Positions 7,301-17,073 of a stretch of DNA of 25,319 nt are shown piece by piece. Made by a program: the position numbers and the translations under genes. The DNA is from a virus: positions 1-25,319 of IMG/VR virus record IMGVR_UViG_3300006802_000505. One strand, given 5' to 3'. Under the pieces are notes generated by a model. It saw only the letters and a program-made list of their open reading frames with translations, had not been told where the DNA came from and ran no database searches. Each line of letters begins with the position of its first letter. Position 1 is the first letter of the stretch.

Positions 7301-10290
7301 TTAAACAATCCATCTTTTGTAACAAAGATACCATCAATTCTACTTAAATAAAATTCAAAATCTAAAGTCGCATCACTACCTGGTTTAGGAATATCAACTG
7401 AAGATGAACCAGCATTAATAAAGTTTTTAGCACCTGTAGCATCTTTATCATTATAACCTACAATTTCGCTATCGTCTGAAACTCTTGGTCTAAAGTCTAA
7501 TGCGTCTCTTAATTCTATTCTACCTTTTGTTGGACTATCAAAAGATGGTATATCAGCATAGTCAACAACACCTGAATAACTATCAACTGAGAAATAATCT
7601 CCAGAACCATGAGTAAAATAATTAAATGTAATTAATAATCTACCTGTTGGTGTTTGTGCGCCATCTTTTCTAACAATTCTACCAATGTCATAAAAACTAT
7701 CTCTTTGTCCATTGTCTAATGTAAATCTATCTGTGATGTTTGTATCACTTGTTGTTGGTACTGTTGAAAAGTCAGCTGACATATGAACACTTGTTAATTC
7801 ATAAATGTCCGCTCTACCTAAACTAATTGTTTTTTCTTCACACAATGCTTGAGTAGATATTGTTTGTGTTTGACCTGTAACTAATGCTTTTGATTTTTCA
7901 TTTGCAATACTTCTTGTGATTGTAGCAACTAATTTAACTTTTGCTGATGCATAGTTAGTACCAAGGTCTATTTGTAATTGTCTACCTGTAGGTGAACCTG
8001 TTTTGGTAAATATTGCATCACCTTCATGGTTATTACCTGAAAGACTAACAATGTCTCCTACATCACCTGCACTTGCACCAGCAGTCATTATTGATAATGT
8101 AAAATCTATCTCAGAATGATTATCAAATGTTTCGTTTGCACCTGCTGAAAAAGAAGCAATACCTTCTGAAGATAATGTATCAACGAATGTTCTTCTTATC
8201 TTATGACTTGTATCTGTAATACCGGCGTTAACATTTGTTTTCAATGTTTTAATAACATTTTCTGGTAAAGGATATACAAGTGAAACTGTGTCTGGATTTT
8301 GTAATCTTGTTTTTCTTCTTACAATTGGTGAGGCAGTTGTAACGTCTGCCGCTCCTACCGCACTTTCAAGTGTTAAGGTCGTGTTACTTGCGATTTCAGA
8401 AACAACACCAGATAATATTTCCCCGGTATTATCTGTAAATTGAATTGTATCACCTGTAATTAATTCAGTTGTAAATTTTGTATTTTGTCCAATAACAGCA
8501 TCACTAGAATTTGCAACACTTAAAGTACCTGATAATAATTTGAAACTATCATCTGTTGTAGTTGTAGCACTAGATGCTAATACTGCATCTGCTGTAAAAG
8601 CAGGAGATGCCGCTTGATAAATTTGTTTTACATCTGCAAGTGTATATGATTGTACTGCTTTTCTAGCATCTGCATCAGCAGCTATCGTTGCTGAGTTAGA
8701 ACTTTCATCTGTTACTGTTTCACCTGCAACAAAAGTTCCTTTTACATTTGATAAAATATATAAACCAGATGCTGTTGAACTTTCTTCAATAATACCTGTT
8801 GCACCTGAAGTACCACCTGTTAATGTTTCACCTACACTTAACGTAAACGAACCTGTTGTAACAACATGTGTAAATGTGTCAATGTTGAAAAGACCTAAAC
8901 GATATGTTGAAGTTGTGTTAGCTGATGTTGCACCAGCAGTACCAGATACGTATTGAAAATAACGAGGTTTTGCTCTACCAATTGTGTGTAGTGTTGTACT
9001 TGAACCTGTATTCGCACTACCTCTACTTGCTGTTGCTTTCTTTAATAAAACTAATTCTCTATATGATTGTGTTTCACCTGAAACCGTACCTAAATCAGGA
9101 GCATTGTATATATTTGTTACATCTATATAATTACCAATTTCTAATCTAGTAGTTGAGTTTTGTATTGTATCAAAGTCTCTTGCTTTTTCTATTGTGGTAA
9201 ATTTTTGTCCTGTTGTTTCAATTTCATAACCTTGAACATATGCTTTACCAGGAGAAAAACCAACTGCTAATCTTGCTTCTGATTGTTCTGAAGTTAACCC
9301 ATTGTATAAACTGTTACTATCAACTGTGTAAATACCTCTATTTGTTCCATCATTTTTATGTTCTCTTATATCAATGTCAAAAGGTTTTGTTACATAGTTA
9401 CCACTTTCGTCATATGTTCTTCTTGCTAATGTTTCTTCTAATATATTATAATCTGTTCTTTTAACAATATCTTTTACTTCACCATTTTCTACTCTTAATA
9501 ATTCAACAAAGTCATCATCATCTGTTGCTGTTAATGATTTTTTAGTTAAAGATAATGAAATTTTAAATCTATGAGCACCAGGTGCGTTTACGTTTGACGA
9601 ACCAGTTGCATTATCGTTTAATGAACCATCACCTTCTGGTGTGACAAATGTTTCTGATATTGTAAAACCAACTCTATAAGATGGCGCATTACTATAAGGT
9701 TCAAGTATTAAAGTTTCTTCACTATTTTTAACAAAAAATCCATTAACAAAATATATACCTTCTTGTACATTTACTGCACTAGCAACACCTGTCGCATTAC
9801 TTGATACCGGTAAAGAAGTACCTGAAGTACCTACAACAGCAGTTGATGATGTACCGTTATATGTAAATGTTAAAGTTTCACCTTCTATAAATCTTTTTCT
9901 AGTTTCATCTGTACCTGAATTTGTATAAACTACGTAAATGGTTGGTGCCGTTAAAACGGCAGCTTCAGTAGTATTTACGACTGTTGCTATAACACCTGAA
10001 GTAGAACCTGTAACTGTCAAACCTTGCATGTTTGCAACAGTTGATGTTGAATGACTTGCTAATTTAACATACTCGTATTTTGTGTTAAGATTAATTTCAC
10101 CTGGTATGACCATACTACCATCTTTGAAAATATGTTCACCAAATCTTTCAATTTGGTTTTGAAGTATGGTTTGTAATTGCGATAATTCTCTTGCTTGAAC
10201 TGCAAAAGCAGGTCTAAAAAGTATTCTGTGAAAATTCTTCGCCTCTGAAAAGTCGTCAAAGTAAGGAGAGACGTTAAAGTTAGTTGCCAT
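4360..10290 (-). CDS. Giant baseplate/tail structural protein, DUF4815-type (1976 aa)
   Basis: Largest gene of the window, following gp8 by 8 nt with a strong AGGAGGA ribosome site. The N-terminus (NVSPYFDDFSEAKNF, then RILFRPAFAVQARELSQLQ and IERFGEHIFKDGS, residues about 6-60) is the hallmark of the DUF4815 family found in virion proteins of marine T4-like phages. The middle is Thr/Ser-rich beta repeat, including several GETVT/GETLTGGTSGATG segments. Around residue 1450 is DPLAQTF followed by a sandwich-like FLTKVDLYFAEKDE...YAIILKP segment; around residue 1650 is a His-rich NHPHHGMNDNK turn. In T4 the next genes after gp8 are gp9, gp10, gp11 and gp12; here one very long protein occupies that place. 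Likely a multi-domain peripheral baseplate protein that anchors fibers. DUF4815 is from family recall; function is inferred. Confidence 0.85.
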   Translation of the reverse strand: MATNFNVSPYFDDFSEAKNFHRILFRPAFAVQARELSQLQTILQNQIERFGEHIFKDGSMVIPGEINLNTKYEYVKLASHSTSTVANMQGLTVTGSTSGVIATVVNTTEAAVLTAPTIYVVYTNSGTDETRKRFIEGETLTFTYNGTSSTAVVGTSGTSLPVSSNATGVASAVNVQEGIYFVNGFFVKNSEETLILEPYSNAPSYRVGFTISETFVTPEGDGSLNDNATGSSNVNAPGAHRFKISLSLTKKSLTATDDDDFVELLRVENGEVKDIVKRTDYNILEETLARRTYDESGNYVTKPFDIDIREHKNDGTNRGIYTVDSNSLYNGLTSEQSEARLAVGFSPGKAYVQGYEIETTGQKFTTIEKARDFDTIQNSTTRLEIGNYIDVTNIYNAPDLGTVSGETQSYRELVLLKKATASRGSANTGSSTTLHTIGRAKPRYFQYVSGTAGATSANTTSTYRLGLFNIDTFTHVVTTGSFTLSVGETLTGGTSGATGIIEESSTASGLYILSNVKGTFVAGETVTDESSNSATIAADADARKAVQSYTLADVKQIYQAASPAFTADAVLASSATTTTDDSFKLLSGTLSVANSSDAVIGQNTKFTTELITGDTIQFTDNTGEILSGVVSEIASNTTLTLESAVGAADVTTASPIVRRKTRLQNPDTVSLVYPLPENVIKTLKTNVNAGITDTSHKIRRTFVDTLSSEGIASFSAGANETFDNHSEIDFTLSIMTAGASAGDVGDIVSLSGNNHEGDAIFTKTGSPTGRQLQIDLGTNYASAKVKLVATITRSIANEKSKALVTGQTQTISTQALCEEKTISLGRADIYELTSVHMSADFSTVPTTSDTNITDRFTLDNGQRDSFYDIGRIVRKDGAQTPTGRLLITFNYFTHGSGDYFSVDSYSGVVDYADIPSFDSPTKGRIELRDALDFRPRVSDDSEIVGYNDKDATGAKNFINAGSSSVDIPKPGSDATLDFEFYLSRIDGIFVTKDGLFKQAKGTPAIDPQRPEAIDDAMGIYYLTLPPYTFNTSDVKIKVVDNRRYTMRDIGKLEQRIKNIEYYTQLSLLEQQAINTQIQDPVTGLDRFKNGIVVDSFKGHNVGDILSPEYRCSMDMVEGELRPEFHADNVKLIELASNDTDTERTAAGYAKTGDLITLPYEHAEFAKNPYASKSVNCNPFLVFQYQGDIQLTPDVDEWYDTTRRPDLIINDNNLFDTMTALAGTNNSLGTVWNNWQTNWSGAWSQTASANTAFSSASATISGTVTSRTRTGITREIAGSNVIRQSFGDRIVDVAFIPFIRTQTISFSATRMKPNTRVYPFFDNVSVGSYITPNAGVLGGALVTDSVGSVSGTFAIPNTDAVRFRTGDRIFRLTSNSTNSSTDDDVDTFADGTFTARGLQTTTQETIQSTRVPIIRRTNVSETDIRRTVDNFSAAANARRPQPQGGGERGNNPDPLAQTFTVYDQEGIFLTKVDLYFAEKDENIPIKVYIVETVESRPGRRILPFAEVTLPAANVTISSDASEATTVTFPSPVYLQGGKEYAIILKPASQKYKAWVSRLGETDTTGARRITQQPLFGSLFRSQNATLWTDDQMEDLKLTLYKAAFDTTVSGTLSLTNDVVPSRTLNNNPIETNSSAGSGTEFGTNPAIIKVNHPHHGMNDNKPSKVTISGLSGTTDYNGILGSAINGTHDIANVTEDSYTITISGDSATSTGSVGGASVIATQDRAFETIMPKIGLMNFPDTSMAHSIKTTSTTSVDGSETPYSTSSTFTEIVPNENYYFTNPRTIASSINETTHLAGNKSLFYNIDISTSNANVSPVVDLARVNVYAIHNKLDNPTVSNRTDFVAETDPTGGSVGAKYVTKEINLENPSTALDVRIAASIFPTSSIEVYRKIKTEGDDREMKDIPYVQMTQSNTAVSAEGRSQSPYNDNFKLDFFDYEYNEADMNEFVAFKIKIVMKGTNPAYPPRITDMRAIALAI

Positions 10291-10298
10291 TTATCCTC

Positions 10299-11687
10299 CT
10301 AAAACTCTACTATTAATTTAACATTCTCCGTTTGATCATCTGCACGGCTAATAGGTTTTCTGTTTTCTATGTATAAGATGTCACCACTATCAGCAGTCAA
10401 TTCTGGAGTTATGTCATGTGTATTTGGAGTGCCTGTTGCACCTGAAGTATCACCTGTAACTGTATTTGTTCCAGAAAATGCCGTTGCATTTTGGTTACTA
10501 TCAATTCCTTGATTTGTAAACTGTGGTTGAATATATCTTAAAACTCTTGTTGATGTATTATAATCAACAACATAACCTACTGCACCTGTAGTTGCTTGTG
10601 AAATTTTTTCATCTGCTTGAAATGTACCTGCACCACTATCAAAAGTCATTGACTTGGTTGCATCAAGCGTAGAAGCAGTTGCCGTTGTACCTGTTGTACT
10701 ATCAACCGGATTTCTTAACAATGCTATTCTTCTAAAATCATTTGATGTATTAAACTCACCACTTTCATCAGTAGAAAAATCAACATTCATCATTACAAAA
10801 AATCCACCTAATTCAGCAATACAATCTGAAGCATGTCCACCTGGAGGTGAAATTATAAAATCTAAATCTGCACCTGTAACATTACCTATATCACTAGCAA
10901 GAATACTTGCAAAAGTATAACCTGAACCTGCGTTAGTAATTGTTATAGTTGATACTGCATTAGAAGAAACAACTACAGTACAAGTTCCGCCTGTACCATC
11001 ACCTCTAATATTAACACCTGTATATGTACCATTTGTACCACCTGAACCACCGTTTGTTATTTTAGTATTTTCAATTGCGCCAGCAGTTGTAGAATAATCT
11101 GTAGTTTCAGTTGATACGTGAATAAAATCTGTTGATAAAAAATTTGCTTGTTCAGCAGCAGTAAGTGTGTACATGTATTTCCATTTATAATCATCACCTG
11201 TACTAAAAACTGAAGTTGTTTTATTACCTGAAGGTTCATCTGTAGATGTACCGCCATTATTATTGTCAATACATTTGTAAACATCAAACGTACTATTCAT
11301 TACATAAAAAGTTGCATCTGCTAAATTTGTAGCACCACTATCTGCTGTAATAACACTACCAGAACTATCAATTTCTCCATAATCATGTCTGTAGTAATCG
11401 TAAACTGTACCTGTTGTCCAGTTTCTTCTTGGTATTACTGCTGATACATTTGCACTTGTAATTTTCTTAGCAGACAATAAATCATCATATACGTAATAAT
11501 CTACACTACCTACACTATCAACCGGAGTAGGTGGATTTGTGTCTGTACCGTCATTAAATGCTTGGTTGTCTGAAAACGCTTGAGGTCTTCCTATTGCTAG
11601 GTAATAAGTATCTGCTGCTTCATCAAAACTCTCTTTGAATTGATTAGCATTTTGTATTCTAAAATCTTTAGTTATTATTGCTGGCAT
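10299..11687 (-). CDS. gp8: Baseplate wedge protein gp8-like
   Basis: 462-aa protein, longer than T4 gp8 (334 aa). It starts with IITKDFRIQNANQFKESF, the conserved opening of cyanophage gp8 proteins, followed by the TYYLAIGRPQAF strand and RRNWTTGTVYDYYRHDY (residues about 85-105), the wedge-core signature. A KYMYTLT segment and a C-terminal ILYIENRKPI...ENVKLIVEF tail, also typical, follow; the middle has Gly-rich insertions (NGGSGGTNGTYTG, ISPPGGHASD). In T4 gp8 binds gp7 and gp10 in the wedge arm. Directly downstream of gp7 and upstream of the giant protein, as in T4 order. It has its own late promoter 18 bp before ATG and a GGAG ribosome site. Confidence 0.85.
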   Translation of the reverse strand: MPAIITKDFRIQNANQFKESFDEAADTYYLAIGRPQAFSDNQAFNDGTDTNPPTPVDSVGSVDYYVYDDLLSAKKITSANVSAVIPRRNWTTGTVYDYYRHDYGEIDSSGSVITADSGATNLADATFYVMNSTFDVYKCIDNNNGGTSTDEPSGNKTTSVFSTGDDYKWKYMYTLTAAEQANFLSTDFIHVSTETTDYSTTAGAIENTKITNGGSGGTNGTYTGVNIRGDGTGGTCTVVVSSNAVSTITITNAGSGYTFASILASDIGNVTGADLDFIISPPGGHASDCIAELGGFFVMMNVDFSTDESGEFNTSNDFRRIALLRNPVDSTTGTTATASTLDATKSMTFDSGAGTFQADEKISQATTGAVGYVVDYNTSTRVLRYIQPQFTNQGIDSNQNATAFSGTNTVTGDTSGATGTPNTHDITPELTADSGDILYIENRKPISRADDQTENVKLIVEF

Positions 11688-11704
11688 TTTTTCTCCGTCA
11701 TAAA

Positions 11705-11713
11705 CTATTTATA
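11705..11713 (-). promoter_or_regulatory. T4-type late promoter
   Basis: TATAAATAG on the minus strand in the 34-bp gap between gp7 and gp8, 17 bp before the gp8 ATG. Spacing to the start codon is nearly the same as at 2015-2023, with a GGAGAAAAA ribosome site in the short predicted leader. Confidence 0.8.
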
Positions 11714-11721
11714 CACTCAAT

Positions 11722-14700
11722 TTAACTGAATGTGGTTTTTATTTGAGCAGGTATAGAAAAATTAGTTTTAAGATTTGTACTAAAGTCATCTATTCTATTC
11801 GCTTCACCATCAAGTGAAGTATTACCTGTACCCGTTAATTTTATATTATTTAGTATGGATAATGTAACGCCACTATCCATATCACGTAGACCTAACTCTT
11901 GTTTTATATCACCTCCATCTTCTAGTAATAATCCGTCATTTTCATCTGCAGCTGTATTCAATAATATTCTGTCAGGTGTGTGATCAAAAACTGTTGATGC
12001 AAAGTTTCCTATAGTCTTCATACGAGGTCCTGCATAAACAAATCCTTGTCTTACTGTCGTTGATCTAAACGGTGTATCAGCAGACTGTGGTAACTTTAAT
12101 GTGATAGCTTGGTTTAAAGTAACGTCTCTTGTATTTCCAAATGATGCACTACCCTCAATACCTAGTTGTGCATTTGTACGTTGAGTTGTTCCATCTGTAG
12201 GTGTACCCAAACGTCTACCAATTTTCTCAGCAAAGATAACTCTAAGTATTTCAACAACCTCATCTGCTTCTGTAAGACCAGAAAGACGAGTATAACCTTT
12301 TTTCAATCTAGCATTTAATCTTGTTCTTACTGCAACTTCTCCAGCAAAATAAAAACCTGCTGGGTGTGCAACTGATTTTAAATAGTCTCTCCATTCAGTA
12401 ATGGATTCTCCAACTTTTACAATATATGAATAATCTTGGTAGTATAAACTGTCTTGTATTTTTTTTGTATTCTCAGAAACTTGTCCGTCAACACCTATAG
12501 TTACACCATCAGTTTCAATAGCAGTACCAATAGTAGATACCATTGTTGATTGAGGAGTATCAGTATTAAAATTTCTTACTCTCATAGTATTACCAGAAGT
12601 AAGACCTGTAATTGTAACTTTATCTTCAAAAGAGTTAACAACATTTGTAAGTGTTAGTAGATTTGTATTAGCATTAAAACTTTCAAAAGTTGCTGTTGCG
12701 GTAACAGTATCGTCTCTTTGTATTTTACCACCGGCATCTGCTGATAAAGCATCTGTGCCATCTAGTATGATGTAATCTATATTATCTTTTAAAACATATT
12801 CATCAAATACAATTCTATCGTTATCCGTTTCATCACATAAAATATCTGGAGATTTACTTTCAGGTACTGCATCTGAAACATATTCTTCTAAAGCAAATTG
12901 TTCACCGTCTTCAGTAATTAAATCACCACGTTCAAAGTCTTCTAATCTTACTACAGGTTGTCTAAAGTCTTCAAGTAAAATAGAATATTCAACTTGTTCA
13001 TATCCTTCTAATTCAATATAATCTTCAGTAGTTGCTGTAACGGTTTCAGATCCTGTAAAAGAACTTGAAACATTATCTACTTGTAAATGTAATTTTGGTG
13101 AAACTTTAGGAGAACTTTCATATCTAAAACCATGATCTATTATTATAGCATCTAATGCTTGACCTGTGGTTGATGATACAGCGTAAAGATTAACACCAGT
13201 ACCAGAAGAATTTATATCCACAATTGGTAGTGAAAGATAACCACCACCTTTATTTGTAAGTCTTATTTTTGTAACATCATTTAAATTACTATTTGTTTCT
13301 GGTTCTTGTACTAATTGAAAATCTGTACCATCTTCTAAAATAATAACACCATCATCATTAGCATCACCTTCTAAAGTAAAACCACCATTAACAACTGCAA
13401 CATAACCTGCAAGACCTGTACCACTTTCTGGATTAGTTACGTTCAATGTTTCATTTACTGCATAACCTGAACCACCATTTTCTACTTGTACACTATCAAT
13501 AGTACCATAAGTTACAGATTGTATTTGTGCAACTGCACCTGTACCACCTTTTTCTTCAGTAAACGTTATTGTTTCTCCAGGAGAATAATATTGTCCTGGA
13601 GTTGTAACATTAATATTATCTACAATACTTTCTATATTACATTCAATTGTGACATCTGAGTTTGTGTTATCAACACCGGTGATTAATGCTTTAGTATTTT
13701 GTAATAAAGCATCACCTTCATTTGAACTTTCTTCATCTGTACCATTTAATATAATTTGATCACCTGCATCTGAAGATCCGTCTGTACTATCTAATAATAT
13801 AAAATCTCCTGCACTATTAGAAAATGTTCCTGTTGTACTTGGTTTGTTTAATACGAGTGTTGCAACTTCGTGTGAAACACCATTTAAATTTATAGTAGCA
13901 ACAGTTGCTTGTTCTACAACTGAACTTGCTTCATTAACATCTGTATTACCTACAATATCTGCTTGAGTAATTGTTTGTCCAACTAAGTGTTGCATTTGAC
14001 CACCAGTTGGTGCGTTTAGTGTTACTTTTATTATTTGTTCGTTTTCAAATTTTCCATCAGACACTCTCAACATATCTACTGTTGGATAATATATTTCAGG
14101 TGTTAAATTAAATAAAGCACGGAAAAATATTTCATGTCCTTTGACTGTACCTTTTCTTTTATATAAAGATAAAATATTTTTAGTAAGTTGTCTTTTATCT
14201 AAACCATCTATAAGAGTATTTGGTATAGTTTGAAGAAAGGCATTTCTAAACTGTATAAAGAAATCATCTATAGTATCATTTACTTCAGCATATTCTAATA
14301 ACTGTGATAGATGAGCATTTGGGTTTGGTCTATATTTTGAAATAGTACCTTGAGCACCTGAAGATAAACCTATAATAGTTTCACCTGTAATGAATAAACT
14401 ATTTTCAGTTACAAACAATTGTAAGTTGTCAGTATCTTCAGCAAGTATTGTTGCTGTTTGACCTGAAGTTGTTCCTTTAATTGTTTCACCTTTTGTAAAT
14501 TCACCTATGCTCGTTTCTTCATTAAGAATATAATCACCTTCATCTTTACCATGTTCATTTGTGGCATTTAAAGCAACAAACCCACCAGTTTGAGTTTCTA
14601 ATAATATTTGATCAGACGCTTCAACACTTGCAAGTTTGATTTGTGCTGAGTCCATGAAAACATAATATTGTTTTACGAACTCTACTAGTAAAGGATTATT

Positions 14701-14766
14701 TGCCTGAATATGATGAGGAAATTGCCTTGATACAATGTTACTTATTTTTTTTGTAAATTTTGCCAT
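11722..14766 (-). CDS. gp7: Baseplate wedge protein gp7-like
   Basis: 1014-aa protein, close to T4 gp7 (1032 aa). It opens with ISNIVSRQFP and LLVEFVKQYYVFMD (residues about 8-39), then the conserved core FFIQFRNAFL, DKRQLTKNILSLYKRKGT, FFRALFNLTPEIYYP and LRVSDGKF (about 169-240). Toward the C-terminus is a WRDYLKSVAHPAGFYFAGEV motif also typical of this family. Between lie repeated Gly/Thr/Asp segments (LILLDSTDGSSDAGD, IILNGTDE, EDGTDFQL), suggesting beta insertions. In T4, gp7 initiates wedge assembly with gp10 and then gp8, gp6, gp53 and gp25. It follows gp6 by 3 nt (TAGTAAATG), implying coupling. Confidence 0.9.
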   Translation of the reverse strand: MAKFTKKISNIVSRQFPHHIQANNPLLVEFVKQYYVFMDSAQIKLASVEASDQILLETQTGGFVALNATNEHGKDEGDYILNEETSIGEFTKGETIKGTTSGQTATILAEDTDNLQLFVTENSLFITGETIIGLSSGAQGTISKYRPNPNAHLSQLLEYAEVNDTIDDFFIQFRNAFLQTIPNTLIDGLDKRQLTKNILSLYKRKGTVKGHEIFFRALFNLTPEIYYPTVDMLRVSDGKFENEQIIKVTLNAPTGGQMQHLVGQTITQADIVGNTDVNEASSVVEQATVATINLNGVSHEVATLVLNKPSTTGTFSNSAGDFILLDSTDGSSDAGDQIILNGTDEESSNEGDALLQNTKALITGVDNTNSDVTIECNIESIVDNINVTTPGQYYSPGETITFTEEKGGTGAVAQIQSVTYGTIDSVQVENGGSGYAVNETLNVTNPESGTGLAGYVAVVNGGFTLEGDANDDGVIILEDGTDFQLVQEPETNSNLNDVTKIRLTNKGGGYLSLPIVDINSSGTGVNLYAVSSTTGQALDAIIIDHGFRYESSPKVSPKLHLQVDNVSSSFTGSETVTATTEDYIELEGYEQVEYSILLEDFRQPVVRLEDFERGDLITEDGEQFALEEYVSDAVPESKSPDILCDETDNDRIVFDEYVLKDNIDYIILDGTDALSADAGGKIQRDDTVTATATFESFNANTNLLTLTNVVNSFEDKVTITGLTSGNTMRVRNFNTDTPQSTMVSTIGTAIETDGVTIGVDGQVSENTKKIQDSLYYQDYSYIVKVGESITEWRDYLKSVAHPAGFYFAGEVAVRTRLNARLKKGYTRLSGLTEADEVVEILRVIFAEKIGRRLGTPTDGTTQRTNAQLGIEGSASFGNTRDVTLNQAITLKLPQSADTPFRSTTVRQGFVYAGPRMKTIGNFASTVFDHTPDRILLNTAADENDGLLLEDGGDIKQELGLRDMDSGVTLSILNNIKLTGTGNTSLDGEANRIDDFSTNLKTNFSIPAQIKTTFS

Positions 14767-14769
14767 TTA

Positions 14770-16626
14770 CTAACTCGCATAATTTGATGCTGTGGTATAT
14801 CCTATACCTGATGTTGTATCATAATCATCAGGAGTAACTGTTACAGTTGTATTGACTTCATCTATTTCTATAACTTGATTTCTAACTGGAACAATATCAA
14901 CTGATCTTGGACTAACTGTTAATCTTACTCTAGTTGACGGAAGTCCATCAACATCACCAACTTCAGAAACATGTAAACTATTTAAAGTAATTTTACCTGT
15001 TGCATAATCAATTGTACCTAATCTGTTGTTTTCATAAGTGTTAACACCGGCAATAACTCTATATAATCTTACATTACCAGCACCATCATCATTTATAAAA
15101 TGAGTATTTACTTCATCACCTGAAATTTTAAATCCTGATGAAGAAAGAATACCACCTTCTACCTGACGGTGTCCTTCATGTGGATTATAAAATGCGTTAT
15201 TAAAATTGATTGTATAAGTTGTTGGACCTGTTGTTGTTGCTAGAAAATCTTTATGTAATTTAACAGTTGTAACATTTGAAAGTATAGATGTATCAACTTT
15301 ATTAATTGTTTCTATGAATTTAGAATGCCTAAACACTTGGTCAAACTGTTGTAAGTTTTCTGTATTGTATGTTGTAATTGCCTCTTGCACTAATGATTTT
15401 AAACTGTTTGATGTTTTAGTTGTTGATTTAGCATCATATCTTACAGATACATTTAGTTGTAAAAATGTTTTTTCAGGATCCACAATAATTGGTGTAATAC
15501 TTGCTACGTTGAAATTTTTAAGTTGAGTTATAATATCAGACTTAGTTGTTTCTGTAAGTGTAGCACCAGCGACAGGATTAATAGAGATATATACTCTACC
15601 ATAAACGGGTGTATCATTATCTTCACCACCCCATACTTGAACTGAGTTAGCATTTGAATAAATTGATTTAACTTTACTTTCATAATCTTTTACCGTTACT
15701 GCCCTATTTTGAGTTGCATATTGTTTTGGTGCGTTGAAACGAATACTAGCAGGAGTTTCAGGATCAGAACCATTAGCACTTGCTACATTAGTTGTTATAC
15801 TAACATCACTAAATCCACCTACAGTACCAGATAAACTAAATGTGTTTGCACCATTACTATCCACACCATTTGTTACTATGTATGTTAATGAAACAATGTT
15901 ACCTGTTGATAATGATTGACCTAAAACGCCATCACCAAATTTAACTTCATACTGTTCGTCTTCAGCACCTTCTAAAAAGTAAACTGTAGAACTTGAATTA
16001 ACATCTGCTAAATCAGTTGACAATGAATAAGTTGTTGTTGTACTATCAGATGAACTATTTTGCACTCTTACTTGTAATGTGCTTGTATCTGCTAAGGCGT
16101 TTTTAATTAAAAATCTTTGATTAGCATTTGAAGTATCAACTACGTATTTATTTGTAACTAATGTACCTTCATAAATTCTTAAATTTGAAAAAGTATAAAC
16201 ACCACTCACTGGTGTAATGGTAGTATCTTCTTTTACAATATAGTTGTAAGTTGTACCATCAACTGTAGTTGTGAAAGTTGTACCTTGAGCGGCAGTTAAA
16301 GTTGAACCAGATGCATTGTTGACAACTAAATTTATATCAGCATATGGTGCTGTCGCACTTCTTGGTGTGTAACCTACATGTTTAGCATGTGAGACAATAC
16401 TGTTTCGTAAGTCAGCGCTATCTAAAAACATTTCATTAGCAAGAACATTGGCATAAATGGCATTGTAGTGTGTGTTATAAGATAGTACATCTAATAACGA
16501 AGACATAGCAGAACCTTCAAAATCATAATCAGTAAATTGGTCTTGTTGTCTTAAAAATTTTTTTAAATTAGTTTTGATTTCATCAAAATCTAAATCTGTT
16601 ACTTCTAATTTTTTATTCGTTGCCAT
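14770..16626 (-). CDS. gp6: Baseplate wedge protein gp6-like (Baseplate J-type)
   Basis: 618-aa protein (T4 gp6 is 660 aa). The N-terminus has the diagnostic FTDYDFEGSAMSSLLDVLSYN, followed by YANVLANEMFLDSADLRNSIV and a GYTPRSATAP turn (residues about 31-93), aligning well with T4 gp6 as recalled. The central region has the E..YEVKFGDGVLGQ segment typical of baseplate J/gp6 folds and a later APKQYATQNRAVTVKDYES motif. gp6 dimers knit the wedges into the inner baseplate ring together with gp25 and gp53. The ATG overlaps the gp25 stop by one base (TAATG), so the two are translationally coupled. Confidence 0.95.
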   Translation of the reverse strand: MATNKKLEVTDLDFDEIKTNLKKFLRQQDQFTDYDFEGSAMSSLLDVLSYNTHYNAIYANVLANEMFLDSADLRNSIVSHAKHVGYTPRSATAPYADINLVVNNASGSTLTAAQGTTFTTTVDGTTYNYIVKEDTTITPVSGVYTFSNLRIYEGTLVTNKYVVDTSNANQRFLIKNALADTSTLQVRVQNSSSDSTTTTYSLSTDLADVNSSSTVYFLEGAEDEQYEVKFGDGVLGQSLSTGNIVSLTYIVTNGVDSNGANTFSLSGTVGGFSDVSITTNVASANGSDPETPASIRFNAPKQYATQNRAVTVKDYESKVKSIYSNANSVQVWGGEDNDTPVYGRVYISINPVAGATLTETTKSDIITQLKNFNVASITPIIVDPEKTFLQLNVSVRYDAKSTTKTSNSLKSLVQEAITTYNTENLQQFDQVFRHSKFIETINKVDTSILSNVTTVKLHKDFLATTTGPTTYTINFNNAFYNPHEGHRQVEGGILSSSGFKISGDEVNTHFINDDGAGNVRLYRVIAGVNTYENNRLGTIDYATGKITLNSLHVSEVGDVDGLPSTRVRLTVSPRSVDIVPVRNQVIEIDEVNTTVTVTPDDYDTTSGIGYTTASNYAS

Positions 16627-17069
16627 TATCTGCTTCTTTCTAATAGTGTTGTGAGTTGTACTAACTCACCAGGTATATTTCTTACATAAAAACTTATTGT
16701 AACTTCGTAAGCATTTCTATCTAAATTAGGTCTTGCATCAACACTTACTAATCTAACTCTTGGTTCAAAATTAACAATCACTTCTTCAATAACTCTTGTT
16801 AAAGAATTAGCAGTAATTGGATTCATTGGCTCAAATAATATAGATGTAACATTTGATCCAATCTCAGGATGAAAAGGTCTCTCAAAGTGATTAGTTAATA
16901 TAAGATTTCTTACAGATTGTTTTACTGCCTCGACATCTTTTTTCACAATTACATCATCTGTATTTGAGTTTCTTTCAAACGATAATGCTAAATCTTTATA
17001 TAATCTAACACTTCTACCACTAGCGTTTATTCTTTGAGCGTCTCTATATCCTGATTTTACAATAGCCAT
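16626..17069 (-). CDS. gp25: Baseplate wedge protein gp25-like
   Basis: 147 aa from the ATG at 17069 (T4 gp25 is 132 aa). A GTG 21 nt upstream would add seven residues, but MAIVKSGYRD is a natural start and the upstream codons overlap the PAAR stop. It has the family core: HFERPFHPEIGSNV (about 61-74), LFEPMNPITA and the conserved EPR triad (residues 102-104 in FEPRVRL), shared with TssE and phage W proteins and important for binding the gp6-type partner. In T4, gp25 contacts sheath and gp6 and helps trigger contraction. There is no obvious ribosome site; a late promoter ends only 5 nt before the ATG. Confidence 0.93.
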   Translation of the reverse strand: MAIVKSGYRDAQRINASGRSVRLYKDLALSFERNSNTDDVIVKKDVEAVKQSVRNLILTNHFERPFHPEIGSNVTSILFEPMNPITANSLTRVIEEVIVNFEPRVRLVSVDARPNLDRNAYEVTISFYVRNIPGELVQLTTLLERSR

Positions 17070-17073
17070 AAGA

